64,000 nucleotides of DNA from Streptomyces formicae. Lineage in GTDB: Bacteria; Actinomycetota; Actinomycetes; Streptomycetales; Streptomycetaceae. The stretch lies in the NCBI RefSeq assembly GCF_022647665.1, contig NZ_CP071872.1, positions 7,998,001 through 8,062,000 of the forward strand, written 5' to 3'. The position numbers and the translations under genes were made by a program. Of this stretch, positions 15,459 through 24,425 are shown piece after piece. Below the pieces are notes generated by a model. That model was not told the origin of the DNA. It saw nothing but the letters and a program-made list of their open reading frames with translations, and did no database searches. Position 1 is the first letter of the stretch. The number at the start of each line of letters is the position of its first letter.

Positions 15459-17010
15459 CTATGCCGCCGCCTCCGCCGGCTCGGTCGGCTCTGCCCGCTC
15501 GGCCCTGCGCAGCAGCACCGCGGCCGGCGCCCCGCCCGCGAGCACCGCCGCCGCACCGACCAGTTGGCTGGTCTGGAGGCTGGTGGCGAAGGCATCGGCG
15601 ATACGCGCCTGCTCGGCCGGGTCGTGGGCGGCGGCGGCGAGCGCGGCCGGGAGCGAGGCGGCCGAGACGGCGACAAGCGAGGCGAAGCGGGAGTTCAGCA
15701 CGGCGCCGAGCACGGCGACACCGAGGCCGTTGCCGAACTCGGCGAGTGTGCCGTTGACGCCCGCGCCGACGCCCGCCTTCTCCACGGGGATGGCGCTCAT
15801 GATGGCGTTGGCCAGCGCGGGCTGGGAAACCGCGACGCCTGCGCCCATCAGGAACAGGCCGAGCAGCATCCCGCCGCAGCTTCCGTCCGTGCCGCCGCCG
15901 AGCACGGCGATGGCGGCGAGTCCGCCCGACACCAGAGTCATACCGGTCAGCATCGTGAGCGGCGTCCCGAGCTTCATCACGGCCCTGGGGCCGAGTCCGG
16001 AGACGTTGAGCACGACGATGGTGAGGGCGAACGGCGCCATGCGCAGCCCGGCCTCCAGCGGCTCGTAGCCGAGCACGAACTGGAGATGCTGGGTGAGCAG
16101 GAAGATCGAGCCGCCCATGCCGAAGACGACGAGCAGCGCGCCCGCGACCGCGCCGACGAACCGCTGGTTGCGGAAGAAGTGCATGTCGAACATGGGATAG
16201 GGGATGCGCAGCTCCCAGAACGCGAACGCGCCGAGGACGACGGCACCGGCAGCGGCCGGGACCAGCACGTCGGCGGAGAGCCAGCCGTGCTCGGGCCCGG
16301 AGATGATCGCGTACACGACGGCCGACATGCCGATCGTGGAGAGCAGCGCGCCGAGCAGGTCGGGCCGGTCGCCCTGGGGGTTCTTCGACTCGGGGACGAG
16401 CTTCAGGACGGCGGCCAGGCCGATGACCGCGACCGGGAGGTTGATCAGGAAGATCATGCCCCACCAGAAGTGTTCGAGGATGACGCCGCCGATCAGCGGT
16501 CCCGCGGCGAAGCCGAGCGAACCGACGGTCGCCCAGAGCGCGATCGCCCTGACCCGCTCCTTCTCGTCGAAGATCTGCATGACCACGGCCAGGTCGTCAT
16601 CAGCAGCGCGCCGCCGACACCCATGCCCGCGCGGGCGGCGATGAGCTGCCCGGCGTCCTGGGCGAGCCCCGCGGCCAGCGAGCCGAGCCCGAAGAGGGCG
16701 AGCCCGATGGCGAGCATCTTCTTGCGGCCGTAGCGGTCGGCGGCGTTGCCCGCGGTGAGCAGCAGGCCCGACTGGACCAGCGAGTACGCGTTGATCATCC
16801 ACTGAATGTCGGCGGTGGTGGCGTCGAACTCCCGGGTGAGGGAGGGGATCGCGACGCTGAGGACGGTGTTGTCGAGCAGCACCGTGAGCTGGGCTGGGGT
16901 CCCCCATGCCGAAGGCCAGGGGAAGATGGCGCCGGGATCAGCCAGCGCTGCGGGTGGCTGCCGGCGGGGGTGTGCTCCGCCGGCTGGTTGTCCGTGGTGG
17001 TGGCCGTCAC
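15459..17010 (-). pseudogene. DHA2-type MFS drug exporter broken into three frames
   Basis: Start GTG at 17010 with AAGGAG six bases upstream; the N-terminus is MTATTTDNQPAEHTPAGSHP then QRWLI. Next, where helix 1 should begin, lies a palindromic insert (16897-16926). Similarity resumes in another frame (LTVLLDNTVLSVAIPSLTRE, IQWMINAYSLVQSGLLLTAG, RYGRKKMLAIGLALFGLGSL). A second shift near 16590 (a missing C after ATGACGACC) moves to the third frame (LAVVMQIFDEKERVRAIALW) and on to the end at ERAEPTEPAEAAA. Otherwise it is a normal 14-helix EmrB/QacA-like exporter. With two defects it is likely nonfunctional unless sequencing errors are involved. Confidence 0.7.
16897..16926. repeat. Short imperfect palindrome inserted in the MFS gene
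   Basis: On the plus strand GGGGTCCCCCATGCC-GAA-GGCCAGGGGAAG forms an imperfect stem-loop (CCCC...GCC / GGC...GGGG). It interrupts the coding sequence exactly at the first membrane helix and disrupts the frame. From memory, similar C/G-rich palindromes with a GAAGG loop are dispersed between genes of many streptomycetes. Confidence 0.45.
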
Positions 17011-17022
17011 GGCGGCTCCTTG

Positions 17023-17077
17023 TACGGCGTACGGGACGCGGTCTCGTGCACCGCACAAGGATTTCTCTTACGCCGTA
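17023..17077 (-). promoter_or_regulatory. Candidate TetR operator/promoter of the MFS gene
   Basis: TACGGCGTA (17023-17031) and its exact inverse TACGCCGTA (17069-17077) flank the short gap upstream of the exporter start at 17010. The second lies in a near-dyad CTCTTACGCCGTAGAG (17065-17080). Such TACG/CGTA dyads are common TetR-family operators beside efflux genes. Confidence 0.4.
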
Positions 17078-17082
17078 GAGGA

Positions 17083-19239
17083 CTACTGCCCGGCCGTCAG
17101 GTCGTACAGGGTGGTGCCCCCCACGGTGACCGGCGTGAAGTTCTCCTCGACCCACGTGGAGATCTCGCTGCTGGTGCCCCCGCCGGGGCCGCCGCCTTGG
17201 CCGCCCTGGCCACCGCCCGGGCCGCCGCCCTGGCCGCCGCTTGCGATGAAGTAGTGGATCTTCCCCGTGGCGACGTACTGCTTGAACTGGGCGAGGGTCG
17301 GGGACGGGTCGCTGCCGTTGAAGCCGCCGATCGCCATGACCGGCCGCCCGGTGGCGAGCTGGTAACTCGCGGCGTTCTGGGAGCCGATGGCGGCCGCGGC
17401 CCAGGCGAAGTCGGAGGCGTTCCGCTCGAGCTCGGCCGCGACTGCGGTGCTGACGTCGGCGCCGTTGAGGAGGCCGCCCATGCCGCCGCCAGCGCCACCG
17501 GGGCGTTCGGCGGTGCCCTGGCCGGGCGCCTGGCCCTGGCCCTGGCCCTGGCCCTGGCCCTGGCCCTGGCCCATCGGAGGCATCTGTCCCTGGCCCATGG
17601 GAGGCATCTGCCCCTGACCCTGACCTTGGCCCATGCCGGGCGGCATCATGCGAGCCTCGCCACCCCCACCGGGACGACCGCCACCGCCCGGTCCGCCCCG
17701 CATCGACGCCGGGCCCGCCGTGACGATCGACCCCTGGTGGCCGGTGCTCACCGTCGAGAGGGTGTACGCCACCGGCCCGGCGAGCGCGGCCACGAGCGCG
17801 AGCCCCGCCGCGGCGAGGGCGAACCGCCCCGCGAACAGCAGCCCGGCCGCCGCCACGAGCCCGCATGCCAGCACTGCCGTGCCCAGCCAGGGCACGAAGT
17901 CGGGCGTACGGCCCAGCAGTACGTACGCCCAGATCGCCGTCACCACCGCGGTGGCGGCGAGGGCGGCGCGGGCCGCGATGTGCGCGCGCTCCTCCCACAG
18001 CACGGTGGCGCCCATGCCGACGAGGGCGGCGATGTACGGCGCGAGCGCGACCGTGTAGTACTCGTGGAAGATGCCGGCCATGAAGCTGAAGACCGCGAGG
18101 GTCGTCAGCAGCGAGCCGCCCCACACGAGGAAGGCCGGGCGTGCCGTGTCCGTCCTCCTGGCCCGCCAGGTGACGGCGAGACCGGCGGCCAGCAGGAGCA
18201 GCGCGGCGGGCAGCAGCCAGGAGATCTGGCCGCCGATGCCGTCGCTGAACATCCGCCCGATGCCGGTCTCGCCCCAGCCGCCGCCCATGCCACCGCCGAC
18301 GCCACCGCCACCTACGCTGCCGGTCTCGTTGCCGTTGATCCGCCCGAGACCGTTGTAGCCGAAGGTGAGTTCCAGGAAGCTGTTGTTCTGCGAGCCGCCG
18401 ATGTACGGGCGCGAGGAGGCGGGCCACAGCTCGACGACCGCCACCCACCAGCCGCCGGACACGATCAACGCGACACCCGCGAGGGCGAGTTGGCCGAGCC
18501 GTCGGCGTATCGTCGTGGGCGCACACACCGCGTAGACCAGCGCGAGCGGCGGCAGGATCAGGAACGCCTGGAGCGTCTTGGTCAGAAACGCGAACCCGAC
18601 GGCGACGCCCGCCCACACCAGCCACTTCGTCCGCGCGCCTTCGAGCGCACGCAGCACGCAGTAGACGGTGACGGTCATCAGCAGCGTGAGCAGCGCGTCC
18701 GGGTTGTTGAACCGGAACATCAGCGAGGCGACCGGCGTGCACGCCAGCACCGCCCCCGCGATCAGCCCGGCGGCGGCGCTGAACCGCCTGCGCACGGCCG
18801 CGTACACGACGGCGACCGTCGCCACCCCCATCAGCACCTCGGGCACAAGAATCTGCCACGACCCGAGCCCGAACAGGCGCACCGACAGGGCCATCGGCCA
18901 CAGTGCGGCGGGCGGCTTGTCGACGGTGATGGAGTTCCCCGCGTCCGACGACCCGAAGAAGAACGCCTTCCAGCTCTCGCTGCCGGCCTGAACGGCCGCG
19001 GAGTAGAAGGAGTTGGCGTATCCGGAGGCGCTGAGGTCGTAGAGGTACAGCATCCCGGTGAGCACGAGCAGCCCGAGCAACGCGGGCCGCACCCACGCGG
19101 CATCCTCGGCCCGCCCCCGCCACCACCGTGTACCCCGCCCCGCGCGATGTCTCGCTCCGGGCGCGTCGGCCGGCGTCTCGTCAGGCGCGTCGGCCGTGGT
19201 TGGCAGGGCGGTGGGCTGAGCGTGTGGAGTCGTGGTCAT
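17083..19239 (-). CDS. ArnT/PMT-like (GT39-type) membrane glycosyltransferase
   Basis: A 718-residue polytopic protein. After a 45-residue cytoplasmic start come about 12 membrane helices. The first external loop has SGYANSFYSAAVQAGSESWK then SITVDKPPAALWPMALSVRL, the D-K-P-P motif of ArnT-type enzymes that use lipid-linked sugars. Further on is RPYIGGSQNNSFLELTFGYN. Residues about 505-600 are a Met/Gly/Gln low-complexity tract (GQGQGQMPPMGQGQ repeats). An extracytoplasmic domain follows (ADVSTAVAAELERNASDFAW, GRPVMAIGGFNGSDPSPTLA). Acceptor unknown. Its start overlaps the stop of the GT2 gene (19236-19239), so they form one unit: GT2 probably makes the polyprenyl-phosphate sugar this enzyme uses. 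Confidence 0.8.
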   Translation of the reverse strand: MTTTPHAQPTALPTTADAPDETPADAPGARHRAGRGTRWWRGRAEDAAWVRPALLGLLVLTGMLYLYDLSASGYANSFYSAAVQAGSESWKAFFFGSSDAGNSITVDKPPAALWPMALSVRLFGLGSWQILVPEVLMGVATVAVVYAAVRRRFSAAAGLIAGAVLACTPVASLMFRFNNPDALLTLLMTVTVYCVLRALEGARTKWLVWAGVAVGFAFLTKTLQAFLILPPLALVYAVCAPTTIRRRLGQLALAGVALIVSGGWWVAVVELWPASSRPYIGGSQNNSFLELTFGYNGLGRINGNETGSVGGGGVGGGMGGGWGETGIGRMFSDGIGGQISWLLPAALLLLAAGLAVTWRARRTDTARPAFLVWGGSLLTTLAVFSFMAGIFHEYYTVALAPYIAALVGMGATVLWEERAHIAARAALAATAVVTAIWAYVLLGRTPDFVPWLGTAVLACGLVAAAGLLFAGRFALAAAGLALVAALAGPVAYTLSTVSTGHQGSIVTAGPASMRGGPGGGGRPGGGGEARMMPPGMGQGQGQGQMPPMGQGQMPPMGQGQGQGQGQGQGQAPGQGTAERPGGAGGGMGGLLNGADVSTAVAAELERNASDFAWAAAAIGSQNAASYQLATGRPVMAIGGFNGSDPSPTLAQFKQYVATGKIHYFIASGGQGGGPGGGQGGQGGGPGGGTSSEISTWVEENFTPVTVGGTTLYDLTAGQ
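17531..17640. repeat. Coding microsatellite in the ArnT-like gene
   Basis: Repeats of CCTGGC (encoding GQ on the minus strand) and of a longer unit around CCCATGGGAGGCATCTG encode QGQGQGQ and QMPPMGQ blocks. Length variation between strains is to be expected here. Confidence 0.75.
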
Positions 19240-20603
19240 CGTCCGGTCCTCGTCGTGGTGGTCATGGCCGTGGTGGTCATGGCCGTGGCATTCATGGCCG
19301 TGGTCGGCTCGCCGTCGAAGGAGACGGCACCCGGCGCCGGGCCGGCGGCAGGGTTGTCGCCGCGGTGCTCCGGGAAGACCCAGGCGCGGAGGAGCAGGAA
19401 GCGCAGCACCGTCGCCGCGAGGTTGGCGACGATCAGGACCGTCAGCTCGGTGCCATGGGACGGTTCGCCGTACGCGGCGGCGTCGAGGGCGGCCAGGGAG
19501 CCGCTCGTCAGGGCGAGGCCGATCGCGAAGACGACGAGCCCCTGGGCCTGGTGGCGGACCGCGCGCTCACGGCCCCGTACGCCGAAGGTGAGCCGGCGGT
19601 TGGCCGCGGTGTTGGCGACCGCCGACACCAGCAGCGCCGCCGCGTTCGCCGCCTGCGGCCCGGCACCCGCGCGGAAGACGGAGTACAGCAGCAGATAGAA
19701 GAGCGTGGACAGCGCGCCGACCACGCAGAAGCCGACCAGTTGCCGGGCGAGCCCACCCGGCACCCCGCTCAGCCGGCGGTCCCTCGGGTCGTCGCCGAAC
19801 GGCCGGGCGAGCCGGTCCAGCGGCAGCGCGCCGACGGCCAGCGCCCGCCCCACCCGCCACACGCCCTTGAGGTCCTCGACCGCCGTGCTCACGATGTGCA
19901 CCGACGAGTCGGGGTCGTCGACCCAGTCCACCGGCACCTCGTGGATCCGCAGCCCCGCCCGTTCCGCGAGCACCAGCAGCTCCGTGTCGAAGAACCACCC
20001 GGTGTCCTCGACCATCGGCAGCAGCCGCTCCGCCACGTCGCGCCGTATCGCCTTGAACCCGCACTGCGCGTCCGAGAAGCGCGCCGCCAGCGACCCGCGC
20101 AGGACGAGGTTGTAGGCCCGCGAGACGAACTCCCGCTTCGGGCCCCGCACCACGCGCGACGACCGCGCCAGCCGGGACCCGATCGCCAGGTCCGAGTGCC
20201 CGGAGATCAGCGGCGCGACCAGCGGCAGCAGGGCGTTGAGGTCGGTGGACAGATCGACGTCCATGTACGCGAGCACGGGCGCGTCGGACGCGCCCCACAC
20301 GGTCCGCAGCGCCCGCCCGCGCCCCTTCTGCTCCAGCCGGTACGTCCGAACCGCCGGGAACGCCGCGGCGAGCGCCGCCGCCACCTCGGGGGTGCGGTCG
20401 GTGCTCGCGTTGTCCGCGACGGTGATCCGGAAGCCGTACGGGAACGTCCGCGCCAGATGGCTGTGGAGCCGCCGTACGCACGGCTCCAGGTCCTTCTCCT
20501 CGTTGTATACGGGGATGACGACGTCGAGTACGGGCCTGCCCGCCATGCTCGCGGGCAGATGCTCCCGCGTCGGCAAGGTGCCCGCTGCAGTGTCGGTTCG
20601 CAT
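19236..20603 (-). CDS. Polyprenyl-phosphate sugar synthase: GT2 domain fused to GtrA-like membrane domain
   Basis: A 455-residue protein. Residues 25-250 are a DPM1-like GT2 domain: LDVVIPVYNEEKDLEPCVRR, ITVADNASTDRTPEVAAALA, then YMDVDLSTDLNALLPLVAPL with the DxD metal site, FSDAQCGFKAIRRDVAERLL and DTGWFFDTELLVLAERAG. Residues 285-420 are a GtrA-like four-helix domain (LVGFCVVGALSTLFYLLLYS, NTAANRRLTFGVRGRERAVR, LLLRAWVFPEHRG). GT2 makes polyprenyl-phosphate sugars; GtrA-type domains are thought to flip them. The C-terminus has a repetitive TAMTTTAMTTTTR tail. It overlaps the ArnT-like gene by 4 bp. Confidence 0.85.
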   Translation of the reverse strand: MRTDTAAGTLPTREHLPASMAGRPVLDVVIPVYNEEKDLEPCVRRLHSHLARTFPYGFRITVADNASTDRTPEVAAALAAAFPAVRTYRLEQKGRGRALRTVWGASDAPVLAYMDVDLSTDLNALLPLVAPLISGHSDLAIGSRLARSSRVVRGPKREFVSRAYNLVLRGSLAARFSDAQCGFKAIRRDVAERLLPMVEDTGWFFDTELLVLAERAGLRIHEVPVDWVDDPDSSVHIVSTAVEDLKGVWRVGRALAVGALPLDRLARPFGDDPRDRRLSGVPGGLARQLVGFCVVGALSTLFYLLLYSVFRAGAGPQAANAAALLVSAVANTAANRRLTFGVRGRERAVRHQAQGLVVFAIGLALTSGSLAALDAAAYGEPSHGTELTVLIVANLAATVLRFLLLRAWVFPEHRGDNPAAGPAPGAVSFDGEPTTAMNATAMTTTAMTTTTRTGR

Positions 20604-20628
20604 GCCCCGACTCTCGCCGGGCCGGCTG

Positions 20629-22248
20629 TCACGCCTGTGTGGTGAGCCTGTGCCCCGCCTGTGAGTCGCGGGCGCCGTGTGAGCCGTATGAGCCGTCCGA
20701 GCGGTGTGAGTCGTGCGAGTCGGTCGAGCGGTGCGAGTCGGTCGAGCGGTGTGAGCCGTGCGAGTCGGCCGGCAGCCGTACGGAGAAGGCCGTGCGGCCC
20801 GGCACGCTTTCCACGCCCACCGCCCCGCCGTGCGCGGCGACGACGGCCTGCACGATCGCGAGCCCCAGCCCGGTGCTCCCCGCGTGGCGCGAGCGCGACG
20901 CGTCCCCGCGTGCGAAGCGTTCGAAGACGTGCGGAAGCAGCGCCGGCGGTATGCCCGGCCCGTCGTCCCTGATCTCGACCACCACCGACGGCCCCTGCCG
21001 ACGGACCCCCGCGGTCACGGTCGTCCCCGGCGGGGTGTGCGTCCGGGCGTTCCCGAGCAGATTGAGCAGCACCTGGTGGAGCCGGGCCTCGTCGCCCCGT
21101 ACGGTCACCGGCTCGTCCGGCAGCTCCAGCCGCCACACATGGTCCCGCCCGGCGACGCGGGCATCGCCTACCGCGTCCACGACGAGCAGGGACAGATCCG
21201 TGCTCTCGTACGACAGCGGGCGTCCGGCGTCGAGGCGCGCGAGCAGCAGCAGATCCTCCACCAGACCGGTCATCCGGTCCGCCTCCGCCTCGATCCGCCC
21301 GAGCGCGTGCCGGGTGTCGGGCGCGGCGGCCTCCCGGCCGCGGCGGGTGAGTTCGGCGTACCCGCGGATCGACGCCAGCGGTGTGCGCAGCTCATGGCTG
21401 GCGTCCGCGACGAACTGCCGTACCCGCGTCTCGCTCTCCTGTCGCACGTGCAGCGCGGAGTGGACGTGGTCGAGCATCCGGTTCAGCGCGGCGCCGACCT
21501 GCCCGACCTCCGTGCGCGGATCGGCCTCCGCGTCCGGCACGCGCTCGTGCAGGGCCACCTCCCCGCTGTGGAGGCGGAGTTCGGAGACCCGGGTCGCGGT
21601 CGCGGCGACCCGCCGCAGCGGCCGCAGCGCCATCCCGACGAGCGCGCCGCCCGCGAGACCGGCGGCGACGAGGCCGGCCCCGGTCACGCACAGCTCGACG
21701 ACGACGAGCGCGCCGATGGTGCTGTGCACCTCGGCGAGCGGAACGCCGACCAGGAACGTGCCGTCGTCGCCCGCCGTGTACTCGGCCCGGTAGTCGCCGA
21801 GCCCCGGCAGCTCCACGGTGTGCGGGCGCCCGTCGCGCGGGACGGCCGCCAGCGCCGCCGCCTCCGCCCGCGTCAACGCGCGGTCCGTGACCTCGGGACG
21901 CCCGTCCGTGTCCTGCTCGGTGGAGACGAGGCCGCGATCGAGCGAGCCGTCGGCGGCCAGCTCCGCACCGACCGTGCCCAGCGGCGCGCCGCCGCCGGTC
22001 ACGAAGCGCAGCGCATCGCCCGGCAGCGGGCCCACGCCGCGCACACCGGGCGGCGGTCCCGCAGCGCGCAGCGCCAGCTCGTGCAGCTGCTCGTCCTTCT
22101 GCCCGTACAGATAGCTGCGCAGCGCGACCGTCGTGACGGTGCCGATCACCGCCGCGACGACGGCGATCAGCGCCACCGCGGACACGACCAGCCGCGTCCG
22201 CAGCGACCACTTCCCGCCCAGGCGCTCAGGGCGTGCCCGGTGGACCAC
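20629..22248 (-). CDS. Two-component sensor histidine kinase
   Basis: A 539-residue kinase: membrane helix near residues 18-45 (LVVSAVALIAVVAAVIGTVT), a 130-residue extracytoplasmic sensor, a second helix near 178-205, HAMP (LRPLRRVAATATRVSELRLH), HisKA with FVADASHELRTPLASIRGYA (phospho-His near residue 285), then HATPase_c with LLNLLGNARTHTPPGT (N box), IRDDGPGIPPALLPHVFERF (G1/F) and GSTGLGLAIVQAVVAAHGG (G2). The C-terminus is a slippage-born tail rich in SHRSTDSHRSTD. The stop is only a few bases from the upstream response regulator's, so they form an operon. Confidence 0.9.
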   Translation of the reverse strand: MVHRARPERLGGKWSLRTRLVVSAVALIAVVAAVIGTVTTVALRSYLYGQKDEQLHELALRAAGPPPGVRGVGPLPGDALRFVTGGGAPLGTVGAELAADGSLDRGLVSTEQDTDGRPEVTDRALTRAEAAALAAVPRDGRPHTVELPGLGDYRAEYTAGDDGTFLVGVPLAEVHSTIGALVVVELCVTGAGLVAAGLAGGALVGMALRPLRRVAATATRVSELRLHSGEVALHERVPDAEADPRTEVGQVGAALNRMLDHVHSALHVRQESETRVRQFVADASHELRTPLASIRGYAELTRRGREAAAPDTRHALGRIEAEADRMTGLVEDLLLLARLDAGRPLSYESTDLSLLVVDAVGDARVAGRDHVWRLELPDEPVTVRGDEARLHQVLLNLLGNARTHTPPGTTVTAGVRRQGPSVVVEIRDDGPGIPPALLPHVFERFARGDASRSRHAGSTGLGLAIVQAVVAAHGGAVGVESVPGRTAFSVRLPADSHGSHRSTDSHRSTDSHDSHRSDGSYGSHGARDSQAGHRLTTQA

Positions 22249-22250
22249 CC

Positions 22251-22994
22251 CTACTCGCCGGGCTTGATCAGATATCCCGCACCCCGCCTGGTGTGGATCA
22301 TCGGCGACCGGCCGGCGTCGATCTTCCGCCGCAGGTACGAGATGTAGAGCTCAACAACATTGGCCTGGCCGCCGAAGTCGTACGACCACACGCGGTCGAG
22401 GATCTGCGCCTTGCTGAGCACGCGGCGCGGATTGCGCATCAGATAGCGCAGCAGCTCGAACTCGGTCGCAGTGAGATGGATCGACGCACCGCCCCTGGTC
22501 ACCTCGTGGCTGTCTTCGTCGAGCGTCAGGTCCCCGACGACGAGCAGCGACTCACTGCGTACGGCGGCGGCCGCGCCCGAGCGGCGGATCAGCCCGCGCA
22601 GCCGCGCGACGACCTCCTCCAGGCTGAACGGCTTGGTGACGTAGTCGTCACCGCCCGCCGTCAGCCCGGCGATCCGGTCCTCGACGGCGTCCTTCGCGGT
22701 GAGGAACAGCACGGGCACGTCGGGGAGTTCGCGCCGCAGCCGGCTGAGGACGGCGAGCCCGTCCATGTCGGGCAGCATCATGTCCAGGAGGACGGCGTCG
22801 GGCCGGAATTCGCGCGCCGAGCGCACGGCGCCCGCGCCGTCCCCTGCGCTGCGCACCTGCCACCCCTCGTAGCGCAGCGCCATGGAGAGCAGCTCGGTGA
22901 GGGACGCCTCGTCGTCCACGACGAGCACGCGGACGGGGCCGCCGTCCGGCCTGCGCAGATCCGTACGTCCTTGGGGAGAGGTCGTCGTCGTCAT
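22251..22994 (-). CDS. OmpR/PhoP-type response regulator
   Basis: A 247-residue regulator. Receiver: VRVLVVDDEASLTELLSMAL, phospho-acceptor Asp in AVLLDMMLPDMDGLAVLSRL, then VPVLFLTAKDAVEDRIAGLT with the conserved Thr and Lys (YVTKPFSLEEVVARL). DNA-binding winged helix: SIHLTATEFELLRYLMRNPR, RVLSKAQILDRVWSYDFGGQ and VVELYISYLRRKIDAGRSPM, ending in IHTRRGAGYLI. It is upstream of and nearly contiguous with the sensor kinase. Targets are not evident; the glycosyltransferase pair downstream on the same strand is a possible member of the regulon. Confidence 0.92.
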   Translation of the reverse strand: MTTTTSPQGRTDLRRPDGGPVRVLVVDDEASLTELLSMALRYEGWQVRSAGDGAGAVRSAREFRPDAVLLDMMLPDMDGLAVLSRLRRELPDVPVLFLTAKDAVEDRIAGLTAGGDDYVTKPFSLEEVVARLRGLIRRSGAAAAVRSESLLVVGDLTLDEDSHEVTRGGASIHLTATEFELLRYLMRNPRRVLSKAQILDRVWSYDFGGQANVVELYISYLRRKIDAGRSPMIHTRRGAGYLIKPGE

Positions 22995-23036
22995 GGTGTC
23001 CCACCCTGGGGTACCGCAGTGAGAGCGGCCTTTGCC

Positions 23037-23138
23037 TCACCTGTGAATTCCCTGAGAACCGTCTCAGGGAGCTTCAGGGTTTTCAGTGGCCTCAGGGTTT
23101 GCAGGGAGCTCCAGGGTCTGCGAGGAGCTTCAGGGTTT
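23037..23138. repeat. Degenerate CAGGGAGCTTCAGGGTTT repeats
   Basis: A roughly 20-bp unit built around CAGGG(A/T)..CTCAGGGTTT occurs about five times in the gap between the response-regulator gene and the amidohydrolase stop codon, ending inside the last codons (TTCAGGGTTTGAG). It may contribute hairpins but looks mainly like slippage. Confidence 0.55.
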
Positions 23139-24044
23139 GAGCGAGAACAGCCGGACGGCGTTCTCGTAGCAGACCGCTCGCAGCCAGTCGTCCCCGAACC
23201 CCAGCCGCTCCAGTGCCTCCAACTGGTGCAGATACGGATACGGGATGTTCGGGAAGTCCGTCCCGAGGAGCACCCGCTCGCCGAGATCGGCCAGCCGCCC
23301 CCGCTCGCCCGCCGGGAACGGCGTGATGCGCTCGCTGAACTCCGTGAACGCCATCGTGGTGTCCAGCCGCACCTCCCCGTACCGCTCGGCGAGCTCCAGG
23401 AAGTCCCCGTACTCGGGCATCCCCATGTGCGCCACGACCAGCGGCAGCCGTGGATGGCGCGCGAGGAGCCGGGCGACCGGGCCCGGCCCGGTGAACGCGC
23501 CCGGCGCCGGGCCCGAGCCGCAGTGCATGACCACCGGCACGCCGGCCTCGGCGAGCAGCCCCCACACCGGTTCGAGCAGCGGGTCGTTGGGGTCGTACGC
23601 GCCCACCTGGATGTGCGACTTGAAGACCTGCGCACCGCTCTCGACGGCCCGGCGGACATAGCGCCCGACGCCCTCCTCGGGGAAGAGCGTCGCCGTGTGC
23701 AGACACCCGGGCGTCCGGGCGGCGAAGCCGGCGGCCCAGTCGTTGAGCCACTCGGCCATGCCCGCCTTGTGCGGATACAGCATCGAGGTGAAGTGCCCGA
23801 CCCCGAACTCCCGCAGCAGACCGACCCGCCGGTCCTCCTCCTCGCGGTACGTGATGGGCCACTCCATGCCGGTCAGCGGCCCGACGGCGTCGAAGTACGC
23901 CCACACCTTGTCGAGGACGCGCTCGGGCATGAAGTGCGTGTGCACGTCGACGAGTCCGGGCAGCCCGAGCCGCTCCCAGAAGGCCCGTACGGCCTGGGCC
24001 TCACTCCCGTACAAAGCTGTGGCTCCGCTCGACCCTGCCGACAT
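23130..24044 (-). CDS. Amidohydrolase-2 family metal-dependent hydrolase
   Basis: A 304-residue TIM-barrel. LVDVHTHFMPERVLDKVWAY carries the H-x-H metal motif near residues 34-36. VFKSHIQVGAYDPNDPLLEP, VPVVMHCGSGPAPGAFTG and LPLVVAHMGMPEYGDFLELA supply the following His ligands, and VLLGTDFPNIPYPYLHQLEA the last Asp. This is the ACMS-decarboxylase/amidohydrolase-2 layout, so a decarboxylase or hydrolase on a carbocyclic acid or lactone is likely; the substrate is not readable. The ATG at 24044 overlaps the preceding monooxygenase gene by 44 bp, so the two are translated together. Confidence 0.8.
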   Translation of the reverse strand: MSAGSSGATALYGSEAQAVRAFWERLGLPGLVDVHTHFMPERVLDKVWAYFDAVGPLTGMEWPITYREEEDRRVGLLREFGVGHFTSMLYPHKAGMAEWLNDWAAGFAARTPGCLHTATLFPEEGVGRYVRRAVESGAQVFKSHIQVGAYDPNDPLLEPVWGLLAEAGVPVVMHCGSGPAPGAFTGPGPVARLLARHPRLPLVVAHMGMPEYGDFLELAERYGEVRLDTTMAFTEFSERITPFPAGERGRLADLGERVLLGTDFPNIPYPYLHQLEALERLGFGDDWLRAVCYENAVRLFSLKP

Positions 24045-24336
24045 GGACGCTGTACTCCTCGTACCACTCGGCGCGCCCGCGCCGCTGGGCTTCCTGGTGC
24101 TCCAGGTTCCGCCGCCAGGCGGCGACGGCCTCCTCGTCCCGGAAGTAGCCGACGGTGATGCCGAGTCCGCCCGGGGTGCGGGCCGACTCGTACCCGAGGA
24201 ACCCGGGCACCTGCCGGACCAGCTCCTGCATACGGGCGGCGGTCTCGGCGTAGCCGCTCGGATCCTCCCGCAACCGGGACGTGAACACGACGGTGCAATA
24301 GGGCGGTTCGATCCCCGCCACGAGGTGATCGCTCAT
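24001..24336 (-). CDS. Antibiotic-biosynthesis-monooxygenase (ABM) domain protein
   Basis: A 111-residue ferredoxin-fold protein: YCTVVFTSRLREDPSGYAET, AARMQELVRQVPGFLGYESA, GGLGITVGYFRDEEAVAAWR and LEHQEAQRRGRAEWYEEYSV with H/W pattern typical of ABM proteins that act on heme or small aromatics without cofactor, or simply bind them. It starts at ATG 24336 (MSDHLVAGIEP). It overlaps the amidohydrolase start by 44 bp, suggesting a shared pathway. Confidence 0.8.
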   Translation of the reverse strand: MSDHLVAGIEPPYCTVVFTSRLREDPSGYAETAARMQELVRQVPGFLGYESARTPGGLGITVGYFRDEEAVAAWRRNLEHQEAQRRGRAEWYEEYSVHVGRVERSHSFVRE

Positions 24337-24425
24337 GACGAACACCCTCCGACGTGCGCGGATGCGGTGTCCAGGGCCCCGGCCCAAAGGGATCCAAGCC
24401 TTTACCCCGGCGCGTCTCCCGGCGG

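Noticed and set aside
15459..17010. An exporter gene split into two genuine genes
   Set aside because: The pieces are consecutive parts of one standard 14-helix exporter, without starts or ribosome-binding sites for the later pieces.
17531..17640. CRISPR or intergenic repeat
   Set aside because: It is in frame inside the ArnT-like gene and encodes a Gly/Gln/Met tract.
16906..19698. A 930-codon plus-strand frame opposite the ArnT-like gene
   Set aside because: Composition is antisense-like (His/Arg/Asp-rich) and the minus strand holds an unambiguous glycosyltransferase.
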